Below are positions 29,270 to 38,125 of a DNA stretch of 64,000 nt, piece after piece. Under the pieces are notes generated by a model. It was given only the letters and a program-made list of their open reading frames with translations. It was not told the DNA's origin and ran no database searches. Position 1 is the stretch's first letter; every line of letters begins with the position of its first letter. The position numbers and the translations under genes were made by a program. Origin of the DNA: Bacteroidota bacterium (GTDB lineage: Bacteria > Bacteroidota > Ignavibacteria > Ignavibacteriales > Ignavibacteriaceae); assembly GCA_021824145.1 (NCBI GenBank), contig JAKALM010000007.1, forward strand, positions 62,001-126,000, given 5' to 3'.

Positions 29270-29359
29270 ACAAATTTTATTAACTAAAGAAAATTAAATT
29301 TACTGAAAAGATATTAAAATTTAACAAAAAATCCTCAAACTGAACTGATTGTTTATTTC

Positions 29360-29376
29360 ATTTTCGCGAAGAAAAT
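29360..29376. promoter_or_regulatory. Inverted repeat in the divergent promoter region
   Basis: Arms ATTTTC and GAAAAT flank GCGAA, with a perfect TTCGCGAA palindrome in the centre. It lies in the 178-base region between fni (minus) and the SLC45-like transporter (plus), about 70 bases ahead of the latter. It could be a repressor operator for the sugar transporter, but no regulator or second copy was found. Confidence 0.3.
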
Positions 29377-29447
29377 ATTTAAGACTTTTAATACTATTTC
29401 ATTTATTTTAAGCACTAAATTTTTTAAACTACTTGAAAGATCATTTA

Positions 29448-30962
29448 ATGGAGAAACCTCGTCTAAGCTTCTTGCAAATCTGGAATATGAGTTTCGGATT
29501 TCTTGGAATTCAATTTGGCTTTGCTCTTCAAAATGCAAATGTAAGCAGAATCTTTGAAACTCTCGGAGCTAAGATTGATGCAATTCCAATTTTATGGATA
29601 GCCGCACCAATCACTGGTTTAATTGTGCAGCCAATTATTGGGCACATGAGCGATAAAACTTGGGGTAAACTTGGAAGACGTCGTCCTTATTTTTTATCTG
29701 GTGCAATCCTTGCTTCTTTGGCTTTGTTGATTATGCCTAACTCTCCTGTCCTTTGGTTTGCCGCAGGAATGCTTTGGATTATGGATGCTTCAATTAATAT
29801 TTCAATGGAGCCATTCAGAGCTTTCGTTGGCGATATGCTTCCTTCAGAACAAAGAACTATTGGATTTTCAATGCAGAGTTTCTTTATTGGCATTGGTGCC
29901 GTAGTTGCGTCCGCACTTCCATATATGATGACTAATTGGTTTGGAATTAGTAACACTGCGCCGGAAGGAATGATACCAGAATCAGTTAAATTTTCCTTTT
30001 ATATCGGTGGAACGATTTTCTTTCTCGCTGTTCTCTGGACAGTTATCAGCTCAAAAGAATATTCACCTGATGAATTAAAAAAATACAGCCAAGAATCAGA
30101 TAGTTCGTCTCATAAACATTATGATGAAACTCCAATTGCTTACTCTAAGTTTTTTAAAAGAGGAATGATCTGGACATTAGTTGGTGTTGCACTCTTCCTC
30201 ATTTTCGATTTATTTATTTATATGGATTATGGTTTGGGAGTATTCTTCGGAGGAATTGCTGTCTTCGGAATTCTTCAATTAATTGTTGGATCAATGACAA
30301 AACAAAATAATACGAATAATGGCTTTGTTATTGTAATGAATGATCTTTTTAAAATGCCGAAAACCATGGTCCAGCTTTCTTACGTTCAATTCTTTTCGTG
30401 GTTTGCGCTTTTTGCAATGTGGATTTACACTACTCCAGCAGTTACGCATCATATTTACGGAACTTCTGATACAACTTCGGCATTATATAATAAAGGCGCA
30501 GACTGGGTTGGCGTTTTGATGGCTGTTTATAATGGTTTTGCCGCAGTGATGGCCTTCCTATTAATTTGGCTAGCAAAAAAAACAAGCAGAAAAACTGTTC
30601 ATGCTATAAGCTTAATTTGCGGCGGTTTAGGTTTAGCTTCTTTTTATATTATAAAGAATCCTAATCTTCTTATAATTTCTGAATTAGGAATTGGACTTGC
30701 TTGGGCTTCTATTCTTGCTATGCCGTATGCAATTTTAACTGGTTCGCTCCCTTCGCACAAGATGGGTGTTTACATGGGAATTTTTAATTTCTTTATCGTT
30801 ATTCCACAAATTACAGCTGCAGCAATTCTTGGATTCTTTGTTAAAAATCTTTTTGGAGATGAAGCAATTTATGCTCTTTTACTCGGCGGAGTTTCTTTCG
30901 TAATTGCTGCTTTACTTGTAATGAAAGTTGATGATGTAGATGAAGCTAAAACGCGACACTAA
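29448..30962 (+). CDS. SLC45-like MFS sugar transporter
   Basis: About twelve membrane helices with the SLC45/sucrose-transporter hallmark GKLGRRRPY after helix two and a second similar region in the C-half. Related bacterial proteins are linked with maltose and maltooligosaccharide uptake; the ligand here is inferred from the nearby GH13 amylase. Length is about 504 aa. A TTG-led frame begins at 29433, but the ATG at 29448 with GAAAGA upstream is preferred. It converges on a second related transporter with a terminator hairpin between them. Confidence 0.85.
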   Translation: MEKPRLSFLQIWNMSFGFLGIQFGFALQNANVSRIFETLGAKIDAIPILWIAAPITGLIVQPIIGHMSDKTWGKLGRRRPYFLSGAILASLALLIMPNSPVLWFAAGMLWIMDASINISMEPFRAFVGDMLPSEQRTIGFSMQSFFIGIGAVVASALPYMMTNWFGISNTAPEGMIPESVKFSFYIGGTIFFLAVLWTVISSKEYSPDELKKYSQESDSSSHKHYDETPIAYSKFFKRGMIWTLVGVALFLIFDLFIYMDYGLGVFFGGIAVFGILQLIVGSMTKQNNTNNGFVIVMNDLFKMPKTMVQLSYVQFFSWFALFAMWIYTTPAVTHHIYGTSDTTSALYNKGADWVGVLMAVYNGFAAVMAFLLIWLAKKTSRKTVHAISLICGGLGLASFYIIKNPNLLIISELGIGLAWASILAMPYAILTGSLPSHKMGVYMGIFNFFIVIPQITAAAILGFFVKNLFGDEAIYALLLGGVSFVIAALLVMKVDDVDEAKTRH

Positions 30963-30982
30963 TTTTTTTAATTATCATCACT

Positions 30983-31021
30983 AAAAAGTTGAGGTGATAG
31001 AAATGTCTATCGCCAATCAAC
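30983..31021 (-). terminator. Rho-independent terminator of the minus-strand transporter gene
   Basis: A stem of GGTGATAGA/TCTATCGCC (one G-T pair) with an AATG loop and an outer GTTGA/TCAAC extension occupies 30988-31021. Read on the minus strand it is followed by TTTTT (30987-30983). On the plus strand the following T content is weak, so it serves mainly the 31051-32517 gene, although it may also stop read-through from the convergent plus gene. Confidence 0.65.
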
Positions 31022-31050
31022 ATTTATTGGAAATTCATTTAAGTAATAAC

Positions 31051-32517
31051 TTATGCGGTAGCTTCTTTATCTTCTTTCACGAAGAACCACAATGTTGCCG
31101 AAATTGCCAAAGTTATTGCACTTACTATAAAAATTAAACTTTTATCTGAGGCTTTACCGACTGCTTGTCCAACACCAAAGCTTGCAACTAATTGTGGAAG
31201 AACAACAGATAGATTAAACAATCCCATAAACAATCCCATTTTTGCTTGATCAACTTTCTGCGACATTATTGCAAATGGTAAACTTATTGTTGATGCCCAA
31301 CCAATTCCAAGAAATGCCATTAGTAAATATATAACTATCGGTTGAAAGCCAAACAGAAACATTCCTAAATAACCAATCGCCATTGTCGAAATACAAATTG
31401 CATGAGTCTTCACTCTTCCAATTTTTCTTGTCAGCGGTTCCAATATAAATGCAGGCAAAATTGCGCCAACTGCATTCAATATTAAAAAACTGATCGAAAC
31501 AATTCTTCCCATTTCAATTTGAACTGAATCTGAGATAGGAGCATTTGCAGAAATATTATAGACTTTGAACTGAACATAAGCAAACATGTAAACAAACATC
31601 GTCTGAATACCAATCCACGTAAATGAATGAGCAGCCAAAACCTTTTTAAATCCAATTAATCCGGCTGAACTTTTAGATTCTCCATCTATATTTTTTAATA
31701 TTACTTTCATTATGAAATAAATAGTAATTACGAAACAGATAATTTCAACGTAATAATTATTCATTTCTATGTGAAGCAGTCTCATAGTAATTGCATAAAT
31801 TGCATAAATCAAAAATCCCCAAAGAGGTTGAATTGAATTTAATATTTCTCCAAAAGATGTTTTGGAAGATTTAGTCTTTTGTTCTGCTGAATTTTCACTT
31901 TTTAAATTTCTTGGCTCTTCAATAAAAAATGTTGGTAATATTGATAATGCAAGAACTAAAAACACACCTATATAAATTAAAACATAATTATTCCATACCG
32001 CACCAATAACATAAGCCAGTACACCAAAAGTTCCCGAAATTGTTTGCATCCAAGCATAACCTTTTGTTCGCTCAACGCCTTCCGGAGTAACATCTGCAAT
32101 AATTGATCTTGTTGGATTAAAGCTTACATTAATTGCAAGATCAAGTGTAAGTGCAACAGCAATTGCAACACCAAGAATTCCAGAAAAACCAAGTGATGAT
32201 GAAATAACATCAATATTTGGCAAAGCAAGAAGCATCAATGCAGCAAGAAACCCACCAATGAATATGAACGGCCTTCTCCTTCCATTCCAAAGCCAAACAT
32301 TATCGCTTATAATTCCTACAATTACTTGCCCTAAAATTCCGGCAATTGGACCTGAAGCCCAAACTAGACCTACGTCTTCAATTCGTAAATGATATTTTGT
32401 GCTAAGTATCCAACTTAAAGCTGATATTTGAATTGATAATGCAAATCCCATTGCAGTTGCCGGAAGACTAAGAATTGAATAGAAAGAATTAGTCAGTTTC
32501 TTTTGTATTTCAAGCAT
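31051..32517 (-). CDS. SLC45-like MFS sugar transporter (second copy)
   Basis: A 488-residue polytopic protein with about twelve helices and the motif WNGRRRPFIFIGG, matching the GRRRP loop of the other transporter at 29448-30962. The two are clearly members of the same family but differ in much of their sequence. It follows the GH13 amylase gene by 114 bases on the same strand, so it is the likely importer for the products of that enzyme. Inner membrane; probably proton- or sodium-coupled by family analogy. Confidence 0.83.
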   Translation of the reverse strand: MLEIQKKLTNSFYSILSLPATAMGFALSIQISALSWILSTKYHLRIEDVGLVWASGPIAGILGQVIVGIISDNVWLWNGRRRPFIFIGGFLAALMLLALPNIDVISSSLGFSGILGVAIAVALTLDLAINVSFNPTRSIIADVTPEGVERTKGYAWMQTISGTFGVLAYVIGAVWNNYVLIYIGVFLVLALSILPTFFIEEPRNLKSENSAEQKTKSSKTSFGEILNSIQPLWGFLIYAIYAITMRLLHIEMNNYYVEIICFVITIYFIMKVILKNIDGESKSSAGLIGFKKVLAAHSFTWIGIQTMFVYMFAYVQFKVYNISANAPISDSVQIEMGRIVSISFLILNAVGAILPAFILEPLTRKIGRVKTHAICISTMAIGYLGMFLFGFQPIVIYLLMAFLGIGWASTISLPFAIMSQKVDQAKMGLFMGLFNLSVVLPQLVASFGVGQAVGKASDKSLIFIVSAITLAISATLWFFVKEDKEATA

Positions 32518-32631
32518 AAAATTCCCTCTTACTTATTTAGAATATTATTAAAAAATTAAAAATGAATTTTACTTCAAATGAACAGCGAAATTTGAATTGT
32601 GAATTTAAAGATTTTAAGAATTGAAATTCTA

Positions 32632-34470
32632 TCATTTCAAAACTTGAAATAAGTTGCTAGAATAACCATCTACACTAAATTTTTTATCTTCGTTTATATT
32701 ATAAACCTTCCCTGTTACCAAGTTTTTTAATTGTTTTGCTCCTTCTAACTGGTCTTCAACTTGTTTAAGATTGACATCTGTTTTTTCTTTATTATTATTC
32801 ATAATAATCATCATCTTTTCATTATTATAAATCTTAAAATATATAAAGACTTCGCTATTATAAGGTGGAAACTGAATTAATTTACCTTCTCTTAAAGATT
32901 TATAAGTTTTCCTTAACTGCAATAATTTATGAGTGAAATTAAAAATCTCATTTTCAGTTTCAGTTCTTCCTTGTTTTGTAAATGCATTTCTTGTATCGCC
33001 AGGAAAGCCGCCAGGAAAATCTTCTCGAATTGAACCATCTCCGTTTCCGCCTTTTAATCCTAGTTCTGTACCATAATAAATTTCTGGAATTCCTCTGGAA
33101 GTAAGAAGCATCATTAATGCCATCTCAAATTTTTTTATATTGCCATTAGCTTGTAAAAAGGAACGAGGGACATCATGATTATCTATAAATGTCAATAAAT
33201 TTTCCGGATCTTTATAAATAAAATCTTTGGCAAAATCTTCATAAATACTATAAATATTTGAAGTGCCTTTTAGAAAAGCAGTATATATATCGTAAGTTGC
33301 ATAATCAGTTAACGAAGGTAAATTAGAATCTAACTTATGTGGATAGTAAGAATCTCGCTGAAAACTTGAAAGAAAAACAGCATCGCCAGTCCAAACTTCT
33401 CCAACAATATTAAATTTTGGATATTCTGTTAAAATTGCTTTCGCCCAATTCGATAAATATTTTTGATCGCTGTATGGATAAGTATCTTCTCTAATTCCAT
33501 CAATTCCAGTCGATTCAATCCACCACAAAGTATTTTCAATTAAATAATTACTTAAATAAGGATTTGACTGATTTAGATCAGGCATTTCATTTGTGAACCA
33601 GCCTTTGGTTGTATTCAAAATTGTACTTGAATCTCTATAAATATCCGCAAAGGCAAGTTTATCATGCTTTGTCATTTGATGATTTTGAATTGTGCCGTTT
33701 ATCCAATTTTGAAAAGGTAAATCTTTCATCCAAGGATGATCAATACTAATATGATTACTTACATGGTCTAAAATAATTTTTAATCCTATTGAATGTGCAT
33801 CGTTTACAAGTTTTTTGTACAAATCAAAATTTCCAAAGCGCGGATCAATTTTATAGAGATCTGTTGCAGAATAACCATGATAACTGATATGAGTATTATT
33901 TTCTATCAAAGGATTTATCCAAATTGCGGTAGCTCCAAGGTCCTTTATATAGCTAAGATGATTTATAATTCCTTGAATATCACCGCCGTGCCTGCCCGAC
34001 GGATTATTTATATTATACTCGTTAATCATTCCTTTAATAATATTATTGGAAGTATCACCATCTGAAAAACGATCTGGAGTAATAAGGTAAATAACATCAT
34101 TTCGATTGAAGCCTTGATATTGATTTTTGAAAGATTTCCTTCCAAAGATAGGATAGTTTATTTCATAAATAGATTTACCATTTTTTAAAACCAATTTATA
34201 AATGCCAGGATGAAGTGTTGAGGGAATTTCAAAATTTATAAATGAATAAGATGAACTTTCCGCATTGTGAACTGAAATTACTTTTAATTCTTTATTTTCA
34301 AATTTGGCAGATAAATCTTTAAGATTGGAACCATAAATCATTAATTGAACTTTATTCCACTTCATACCAACCCACCAATTTGGCGGTTCAATTTTTTCAA
34401 CTTTTATATTTTGTGAAAAGCTATAAGAAACAAAAAGAAATAAAATCAGTAAAACTTTTTTATGCACCAA
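32632..34470 (-). CDS. Secreted GH13 alpha-amylase / neopullulanase (SusA-like)
   Basis: Signal peptide (LLILFLFVSYSFSQ), an N-terminal cyclomaltodextrinase-type beta domain at about 20-115 (EPPNWWVGMKWNKVQLMIYG) and a GH13 barrel. Conserved regions are present: DHVSNH, GIDGIREDTYPY (nucleophile Asp), NIVGEVW (acid Glu) and FIDNHDVPR. The match to SusA-type neopullulanases is close, so starch, pullulan or maltodextrins are the likely substrates in the periplasm. The start codon is TTG at 34470 or GTG at 34467; GGAG lies at a workable distance for both. Confidence 0.9.
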   Translation of the reverse strand: MVHKKVLLILFLFVSYSFSQNIKVEKIEPPNWWVGMKWNKVQLMIYGSNLKDLSAKFENKELKVISVHNAESSSYSFINFEIPSTLHPGIYKLVLKNGKSIYEINYPIFGRKSFKNQYQGFNRNDVIYLITPDRFSDGDTSNNIIKGMINEYNINNPSGRHGGDIQGIINHLSYIKDLGATAIWINPLIENNTHISYHGYSATDLYKIDPRFGNFDLYKKLVNDAHSIGLKIILDHVSNHISIDHPWMKDLPFQNWINGTIQNHQMTKHDKLAFADIYRDSSTILNTTKGWFTNEMPDLNQSNPYLSNYLIENTLWWIESTGIDGIREDTYPYSDQKYLSNWAKAILTEYPKFNIVGEVWTGDAVFLSSFQRDSYYPHKLDSNLPSLTDYATYDIYTAFLKGTSNIYSIYEDFAKDFIYKDPENLLTFIDNHDVPRSFLQANGNIKKFEMALMMLLTSRGIPEIYYGTELGLKGGNGDGSIREDFPGGFPGDTRNAFTKQGRTETENEIFNFTHKLLQLRKTYKSLREGKLIQFPPYNSEVFIYFKIYNNEKMMIIMNNNKEKTDVNLKQVEDQLEGAKQLKNLVTGKVYNINEDKKFSVDGYSSNLFQVLK

Positions 34471-34830
34471 CTTTTCTCCACAAAAATATTTTAATGAAAA
34501 TTAGAAATTTTTACTTTTAACTACCCTTCCAAATGGGTAGCATTTTTTATATTCACTATTACTCTTGTATTTACAAAACCTTATAAATCTTAAATTTACA
34601 CTGAAGCTGATAAATATTTGGTTAAATTTAAAGTAATCATAAATTAATAGATACTACCCTATTGGAGTGATTTTAAAAAATTTTTCAACCAATGTTAACA
34701 GTATTAACTGCCCATTTTGATTTCTGTATCCTTGTTATAAGATTTATATTAAAAATAGTATCTTTGTGAAGAAAAATTCTTGCTTTTCAAGTACAATAAA
34801 AATATTTTTTAGACTAATTTTTTAAATTTT
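34471..34830. promoter_or_regulatory. Divergent regulatory region between GH13 and smpB, with hairpin 34521-34540
   Basis: This 360-base AT-rich spacer holds the promoters of both divergent genes. At 34521-34540 an inverted repeat (CTACCC and GGGTAG, loop of eight) lies in the expected 5' leader of the GH13 gene. On the minus strand TTGTAA and TATAAA with 19-base spacing precede it. A further CTACCC occurs at 34654-34659. These may be binding sites for a regulator of the amylase gene. On the smpB side TATCTTTG at 34759-34766 is a weak promoter candidate. No RNA gene was recognised; in particular no tmRNA. Confidence 0.4.
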
Positions 34831-35292
34831 ATGATTAAAGACAGCGATGAAGAACGTGATATAACTGTTAACCGAAAAGCAAGACACGAATACACGATTA
34901 TTCAAACATATGAAGCTGGAATTGTTCTTCAAGGCACTGAAGTAAAATCACTAAGAATGGCTAAAGCAAATCTTGTTGATAGTTATGCAATTGTTAAAGA
35001 TGGTGAAGTTTGGTTAGTAGGTACCCATATTAGCATTTATGACCAAGGAAGCATTAATAATCATGAACCAACCAGAACAAGAAAATTACTTCTTAACAAA
35101 AATGAAATTAGAAAGCTAATTGGCAAAGTTAAAGAAAAAGGTTTAACCTTAATACCATTAAGATTATACTTCAAAAATGGCAAAGTAAAAGTTGAATTAG
35201 CATTAGTTAAAGGCAAAAAGAGTTATGATAAACGAGAAGCTATTGCCAAAAAAGATTTTCAAAGAGATCAGGAAAGAAAAATAAAATATTAG
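34831..35292 (+). CDS. smpB: SsrA-binding protein
   Basis: SmpB binds tmRNA and rescues stalled ribosomes. The 153-residue length, the opening [11 protein letters not shown], the [17 protein letters not shown] stretch and the basic C-terminal tail (KRDQ-type, here [14 protein letters not shown]) fit the family. Cytoplasmic. It begins a plus-strand run with tyrS, the arginine decarboxylase and TerC; the 105-base gap to tyrS may hold a separate promoter. Confidence 0.95.
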   Translation: MIKDSDEERDITVNRKARHEYTIIQTYEAGIVLQGTEVKSLRMAKANLVDSYAIVKDGEVWLVGTHISIYDQGSINNHEPTRTRKLLLNKNEIRKLIGKVKEKGLTLIPLRLYFKNGKVKVELALVKGKKSYDKREAIAKKDFQRDQERKIKY

Positions 35293-35397
35293 ATTTTTAT
35301 TTATGAATAGATTTTATAAAATATCTTTTGAATTTTTGAATTATTTTTCTTTTAATTACATATAAATTTGTTAATTGACTGAAATTTATTGAGGATA

Positions 35398-36624
35398 ATG
35401 ACAAAAAATTTATTTCCCCCTTTAAACGAACAAATGGACCTCATTAAAAGAGGTGCTTTCGAAATCATTCCAGAAGAAGATTTAGTTCAAAAAATTGAAA
35501 AATCATTAAAAGATCAAAAGCCATTAAACATAAAACTTGGTTGCGATCCTAGCAGACCTGATCTCCATATTGGCCATTCTGTTGTGTTAAGAAAACTTTC
35601 GCAATTCCAATCTCTTGGTCATCAAGCAATATTAATTATTGGTGATTTTACCGGAATGATTGGCGATCCTTCAGGAAGAAATGTTACTCGCCCCGCACTT
35701 TCTCTTGTGGAAACAAGAATAAATGGACAATCATATCTAGAACAAGCTTCAAAAATTTTAAATAAAGAAAAAACAAAGATTGTTTACAATTCCGAGTGGC
35801 TTGGAAAAATGAGTTTTGAAGATGTTATAAAATTATCTTCAAAATATACTGTGGCTAGAATGATTGAACGAGACGACTTTACAAAAAGATTTAAATCCGG
35901 CGAACCAATTAGTCTTCATGAATTTCTATATCCTCTTGCCCAGGCAATGGATTCTGTGGCTATAAAAAGTGATGTTGAACTTGGCGGAACAGATCAAAAG
36001 TTTAATTTGCTGGTAGGTAGAGATATTCAAAGAGAATTTGGAATTGAACCTCAAGTTATTTTAACTATGCCTTTAATAGTTGGGACTGACGGCGTGGAAA
36101 AGATGAGTAAGTCGTATAATAATTATATCGGAATTTCAGATTCACCAAAAGATATTTATGGAAAAACTCTTTCCATTCCCGACACTTTAATTTATAATTA
36201 TTATGAACTTGCAACCGATATTTCAAATGAAGAATTAAAATCTATTCGAAATCAATTAAATGATCCCAAAACAAATCCGCGGAATTTGAAAAGACAGCTT
36301 GCCAGAACTTTAGTCTCGATGTACCATAGCGAATTAGCAGCTAAAGAAGCTGAAGAAGAATTCGACAAAATTTTCATTAAAAAAGAAATACCAGAAGAAA
36401 TACCAGAAATAAAATTAGAAGATAATTTAAGCAAAATTGGAATTTTAGATTTATTAGTAAAAGTTAATTTCGCTCCGTCAAAAGGTGAAGCTAGACGTTT
36501 AGTAAGTCAAGGAGGTGTAACATTAGACAGCGAAAAGATTAATGATATAGCGGCAGTTATAAATCTGAAACAAGAATCCATACTAAAAGTAGGCAAAAGA
36601 AAATTTGTAAAAATAAAAAGATAA
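35398..36624 (+). CDS. tyrS: Tyrosyl-tRNA synthetase
   Basis: Class I synthetase that charges tRNA-Tyr. The HIGH motif appears as HIGHSVVL, the KMSKS loop as EKMSKSY, and a C-terminal S4 RNA-binding domain is present (APSKGEARRLVSQGGVTLD). Length is about 408 aa. The open frame begins with a TTG at 35389, but GAGGA at 35391-35395 sits just ahead of the ATG at 35398, which is chosen. It is followed 20 bases later by the arginine decarboxylase gene. Confidence 0.97.
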   Translation: MTKNLFPPLNEQMDLIKRGAFEIIPEEDLVQKIEKSLKDQKPLNIKLGCDPSRPDLHIGHSVVLRKLSQFQSLGHQAILIIGDFTGMIGDPSGRNVTRPALSLVETRINGQSYLEQASKILNKEKTKIVYNSEWLGKMSFEDVIKLSSKYTVARMIERDDFTKRFKSGEPISLHEFLYPLAQAMDSVAIKSDVELGGTDQKFNLLVGRDIQREFGIEPQVILTMPLIVGTDGVEKMSKSYNNYIGISDSPKDIYGKTLSIPDTLIYNYYELATDISNEELKSIRNQLNDPKTNPRNLKRQLARTLVSMYHSELAAKEAEEEFDKIFIKKEIPEEIPEIKLEDNLSKIGILDLLVKVNFAPSKGEARRLVSQGGVTLDSEKINDIAAVINLKQESILKVGKRKFVKIKR

Positions 36625-36644
36625 CTTAGAAAGGAGATGAGAAT

Positions 36645-37190
36645 TTGTATGTTCCATCAAAAATATTTTTTACCAAAGGGGTAGGAAGACATAAAGAATA
36701 TCTAACTTCATTTGAACTTGCTTTACGAAGTGCCGGTATTGAAATCTGCAACTTAGTAACTGTTAGTAGTATCTTCCCAGTTAATTGTAAGAGGATTACT
36801 AAAGAAGAAGGATTAAAAGAATTAAAGCCTGGGCAAATTACATTTTGTGTAATGGCTCGTAATTCTACAAATGAACCTAACAGATTAATAGCTTCATCAA
36901 TTGGAGTTGCTATACCCGCAGACAATAATCAATACGGATATCTTTCAGAACATCACCCATTTGGAGAAACTGAAAAAGTTGCCGGTGAATATGCTGAAGA
37001 TTTAGCAGCAACAATGCTTGCAACTACACTTGGCATTGAGTTTAATCCTGATGTTGATTGGAACGAAAGAGAAAATATTTATAAAATGTCTGGAAAGATT
37101 GTTAGATCTTTCAATATTACTCAATCTGCTGAAGGCGATAAGAACGGATTGTGGACAACTGTAATTTCTGTAGGAGTATTACTTCCATAA
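36645..37190 (+). CDS. pdaD: Pyruvoyl-dependent arginine decarboxylase
   Basis: The enzyme makes agmatine from arginine, the first step of polyamine synthesis, using a pyruvoyl group formed by self-cleavage at a serine. The cleavage region LVTVSSIFP (Ser41-Ser42) and the C-terminal catalytic stretch with the Glu in [10 protein letters not shown] fit the family, and length (181 aa) is normal. The start is a TTG at 36645; AAGGAG (36631-36636) lies eight bases upstream, while the nearby ATG is out of frame. Cytoplasmic. It lies between tyrS and TerC in a likely operon. Confidence 0.92.
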   Translation: MYVPSKIFFTKGVGRHKEYLTSFELALRSAGIEICNLVTVSSIFPVNCKRITKEEGLKELKPGQITFCVMARNSTNEPNRLIASSIGVAIPADNNQYGYLSEHHPFGETEKVAGEYAEDLAATMLATTLGIEFNPDVDWNERENIYKMSGKIVRSFNITQSAEGDKNGLWTTVISVGVLLP

Positions 37191-37204
37191 TAGGATAAAA
37201 AAAT

Positions 37205-38125
37205 TTGTTTAATCAAGTAACTTTTTGGATTGTTTTTATATGTATTGCTTCAATAATTATTTTTATAGACCTATATGCAACTGATCATAGACATGGTAAA
37301 ATTGGATTAAAAAGAAGTTTAATTTGGAGCGGTATTTGGATTTCTACCGCTCTTTTATTTTGTGCGCTTGTATATTTTTATTCCGAAAATGGGGTTCAAC
37401 GAGGGATTGAATTTCTAACCGGCTATCTTATTGAATATTCACTATCGATTGATAATCTTTTTGTCTTTTTAATGATTTTCAGCGTTATGAATGTATCTAA
37501 CATTAATCAGCCTCACGTATTGAAATGGGGAATTTTAAGTGCAATTGTTTTTAGAATAATTTTCATTTTAGTTGGAGTACAGCTTATAAACTTATTTCAT
37601 CCTATAATTTATTTTTTCGGAATAATTTTACTATATGCTGCATTCAAAATGGCATTTGGTGAAGAAAAGAAGATAGATTATGAAAAGAATCCAATTTTAA
37701 GATTAATTAGAAAATATTTTAATGTTGATTCTAGCTATGAAGGTAGAAAATTTTTTATAAAAAAGAATAAAAGAACTTTTGTCACTCCCCTATTCTTAAC
37801 ATTTTTATTAATTGAATCTTTTGATATTGTTTTTGCTGTTGACTCAATACCGGCAGTTATTGCGATAACAAGAGATCCGTTTGTAATAATAACATCAAAT
37901 ATTTTTGCTGTGTTAGGATTGAGAGCATTATATTTTTCTTTAGCCGGAATAGTAAATATGTTTTATTATTTGAAATATGGTGTCGCAATAATATTATTTT
38001 TTGTTGCAATTAAAATGCTCACTTCTGAACTTATTATTATTCCAATTCATTTATCTTTGATTATTATTGTAACATGTCTTGCGGCATCAGTTATACTTTC
38101 ATTGCTGAAAAAGAGGACTTCTTAA
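37205..38125 (+). CDS. TerC-family integral membrane protein (Alx-like)
   Basis: A 306-residue protein with about eight to nine helices. The family hallmarks are EYSLSIDNLFVFLMIF, with acidic residues inside the membrane, and DSIPAVIAITRDPFVIITSN. TerC/Alx proteins are linked to manganese efflux and metal loading of exported enzymes. The start is TTG at 37205 with AGGA upstream; no suitable ATG lies nearby. Its 3' end overlaps the convergent symporter gene by 35 bases. Confidence 0.9.
   Translation: MFNQVTFWIVFICIASIIIFIDLYATDHRHGKIGLKRSLIWSGIWISTALLFCALVYFYSENGVQRGIEFLTGYLIEYSLSIDNLFVFLMIFSVMNVSNINQPHVLKWGILSAIVFRIIFILVGVQLINLFHPIIYFFGIILLYAAFKMAFGEEKKIDYEKNPILRLIRKYFNVDSSYEGRKFFIKKNKRTFVTPLFLTFLLIESFDIVFAVDSIPAVIAITRDPFVIITSNIFAVLGLRALYFSLAGIVNMFYYLKYGVAIILFFVAIKMLTSELIIIPIHLSLIIIVTCLAASVILSLLKKRTS

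Noticed and set aside
34521-34550. The CTACCC/GGGTAG hairpin followed by a T run as a plus-strand terminator
   Set aside because: No plus-strand gene lies upstream; the flanking gene is divergent, so an operator or leader hairpin is more likely.
34759-34766. TATCTTTG ahead of smpB (and TAAATTTG at 35363-35370 ahead of tyrS) as Bacteroidetes-type -7 elements
   Set aside because: The matching TTG elements are about 24 bases upstream, longer than usual, and such AT-rich words are expected by chance. Better promoters in the window are of the sigma-70 type.
34471-34830. A tmRNA or tRNA gene near smpB or tyrS
   Set aside because: Spacers were read on both strands; no cloverleaf, tag-peptide frame or CCA end was found.
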